From assembly GCA_002401655.1 (NCBI GenBank), contig NVTT01000009.1:30418-37254 (forward strand): DNA of 6,837 bases, in the 5' to 3' direction. This stretch comes from Gammaproteobacteria bacterium (GTDB lineage: Bacteria > Pseudomonadota > Gammaproteobacteria > Enterobacterales > Kangiellaceae). Positions 6,573 to 6,837 of the stretch are shown piece after piece. The notes under the pieces are model-generated. The model worked only from the letters and a program-made list of their open reading frames with translations. It made no database searches and was not told the DNA's origin. Within the stretch, counting starts at the first letter, position 1; each line of letters starts with the position of its first letter. The translations under genes were made by a program, and so were the position numbers.

Positions 6573-6617
6573 GCGCGCCCTCAATGAGGCTCTTGAATAT
6601 TTGAAGAACCTCGCGCA
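6572..6617 (+). promoter_or_regulatory. Possible alternative-pairing leader upstream of ybiT
   Basis: GAGG (6586-6589) can pair with CCTC on its left (6579-6582, loop AAT) or with CCTC on its right (6609-6612). The right pairing is extended outward by TGCGC (6572-6576) with GCGCA (6613-6617), and inward by TCTT (6591-6594) with AAGA (6604-6607) after one C/A mismatch. The two folds exclude each other, as in attenuators. There is no T tract, so termination is unlikely; an effect on ribosome access is the more natural guess. If transcription begins near 6579, the outer TGCGC arm is not in the RNA. Confidence 0.3.
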
Positions 6618-6628
6618 GTTCAATTTAC

Positions 6629-6631
6629 AAG
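6629..6631 (+). promoter_or_regulatory. Ribosome binding site that supports the TTG start of ybiT
   Basis: AAG at 6629-6631, running into a G at 6632 (AAGG), lies 8 bases before the TTG at 6641, an ideal Shine-Dalgarno spacing. It supports TTG as the start rather than the in-frame ATG at codon 9 (6665). Confidence 0.6.
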
Positions 6632-6640
6632 GTTATTCTT

Positions 6641-6837
6641 TTGTTATCTACAGCTAATATCACTATGCAGTTTGGCGTAAAGCCACTCTTCGAAAATATT
6701 TCTATCAAGTTTTCTAACGGACGTCGTTACGGTTTGATTGGCGCAAATGGTTGCGGTAAGTCGACCTTCATGAAAATTTTATCAGACACCTTAGAGCAGT
6801 CATCCGGCCAAGTAGTTAAAGATCCCAATGAGCGCAT
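6641..6837 (+). CDS. ybiT: ABC-F family ATPase YbiT, N-terminal part, cut by the window edge
   Basis: Sixty-five codons are present. The protein reads (M)[11 protein letters not shown], aligning without gaps from its first residue to E. coli YbiT (MLVSSNVTMQFG, from memory). It continues with KPLFENIS, a Walker A motif GANGCGKST (34-42) and KDPNER (60-65). ABC-F proteins are cytoplasmic, with two ATP-binding domains and no membrane domain; they bind the ribosomal E site and act on stalled or slow translation. The start is TTG, fixed by the AAGG site 8 bases upstream and by the alignment. The rest of the first domain, the linker and the second domain (about 530 residues in the family) lie outside the window. 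C38 replaces the serine of E. coli in the P-loop, a position that tolerates variation. Confidence 0.9.
   Translation, partial: MLSTANITMQFGVKPLFENISIKFSNGRRYGLIGANGCGKSTFMKILSDTLEQSSGQVVKDPNER

Overview
The window is AT-rich and looks like chromosomal DNA from a gammaproteobacterium, probably marine. The main reasons are an ABC-F ATPase whose start matches Escherichia coli YbiT almost residue for residue, a UPF0149/YecA-type protein ending in a SEC-C zinc motif, an EAL-HDOD protein of the YuxH/CdgJ type, and a large surface or secreted protein with a GlyGly-CTERM-like sorting tail. Genus-level placement is not supported by what I can see.

Left block (1-4147, + strand). The last 13 codons of an upstream gene are followed, after 3 bases, by a small lipoprotein of unknown function. 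After 63 bases comes a 1213-residue protein. It has an N-terminal hydrophobic segment, a long Asp-box (BNR) beta-propeller region, and four copies of a two-cysteine domain at an exact 98-residue period. It ends in a Ser/Gly-rich stretch, a transmembrane segment and an Arg pair, as in rhombosortase substrates. A 9-bp hairpin follows the stop codon. I read the block as a possible envelope or surface operon, but nothing in the window gives its substrate.

Middle block (4148-5285). A UPF0149/SEC-C gene lies on the - strand, convergent with the large gene and divergent from the EAL-HDOD gene. The divergent spacer holds a cluster of inverted repeats. One of them encloses a perfect TATAAT on the - strand. 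There is also a 10-bp tandem direct repeat.

Right block (5286-6837, + strand). An EAL-HDOD protein, probably c-di-GMP related, is followed 143 bases later by the start of ybiT, which is cut by the window edge. The ybiT leader can form mutually exclusive hairpins and contains a 28-codon ORF overlapping the TTG start of ybiT.

The window contains no CRISPR array, tRNA, rRNA, transposase or phage gene that I can recognise. I do not see a clearly new multi-gene system. The most unusual items are the large repeat-bearing surface protein, the divergent-promoter repeat cluster and the ybiT leader.
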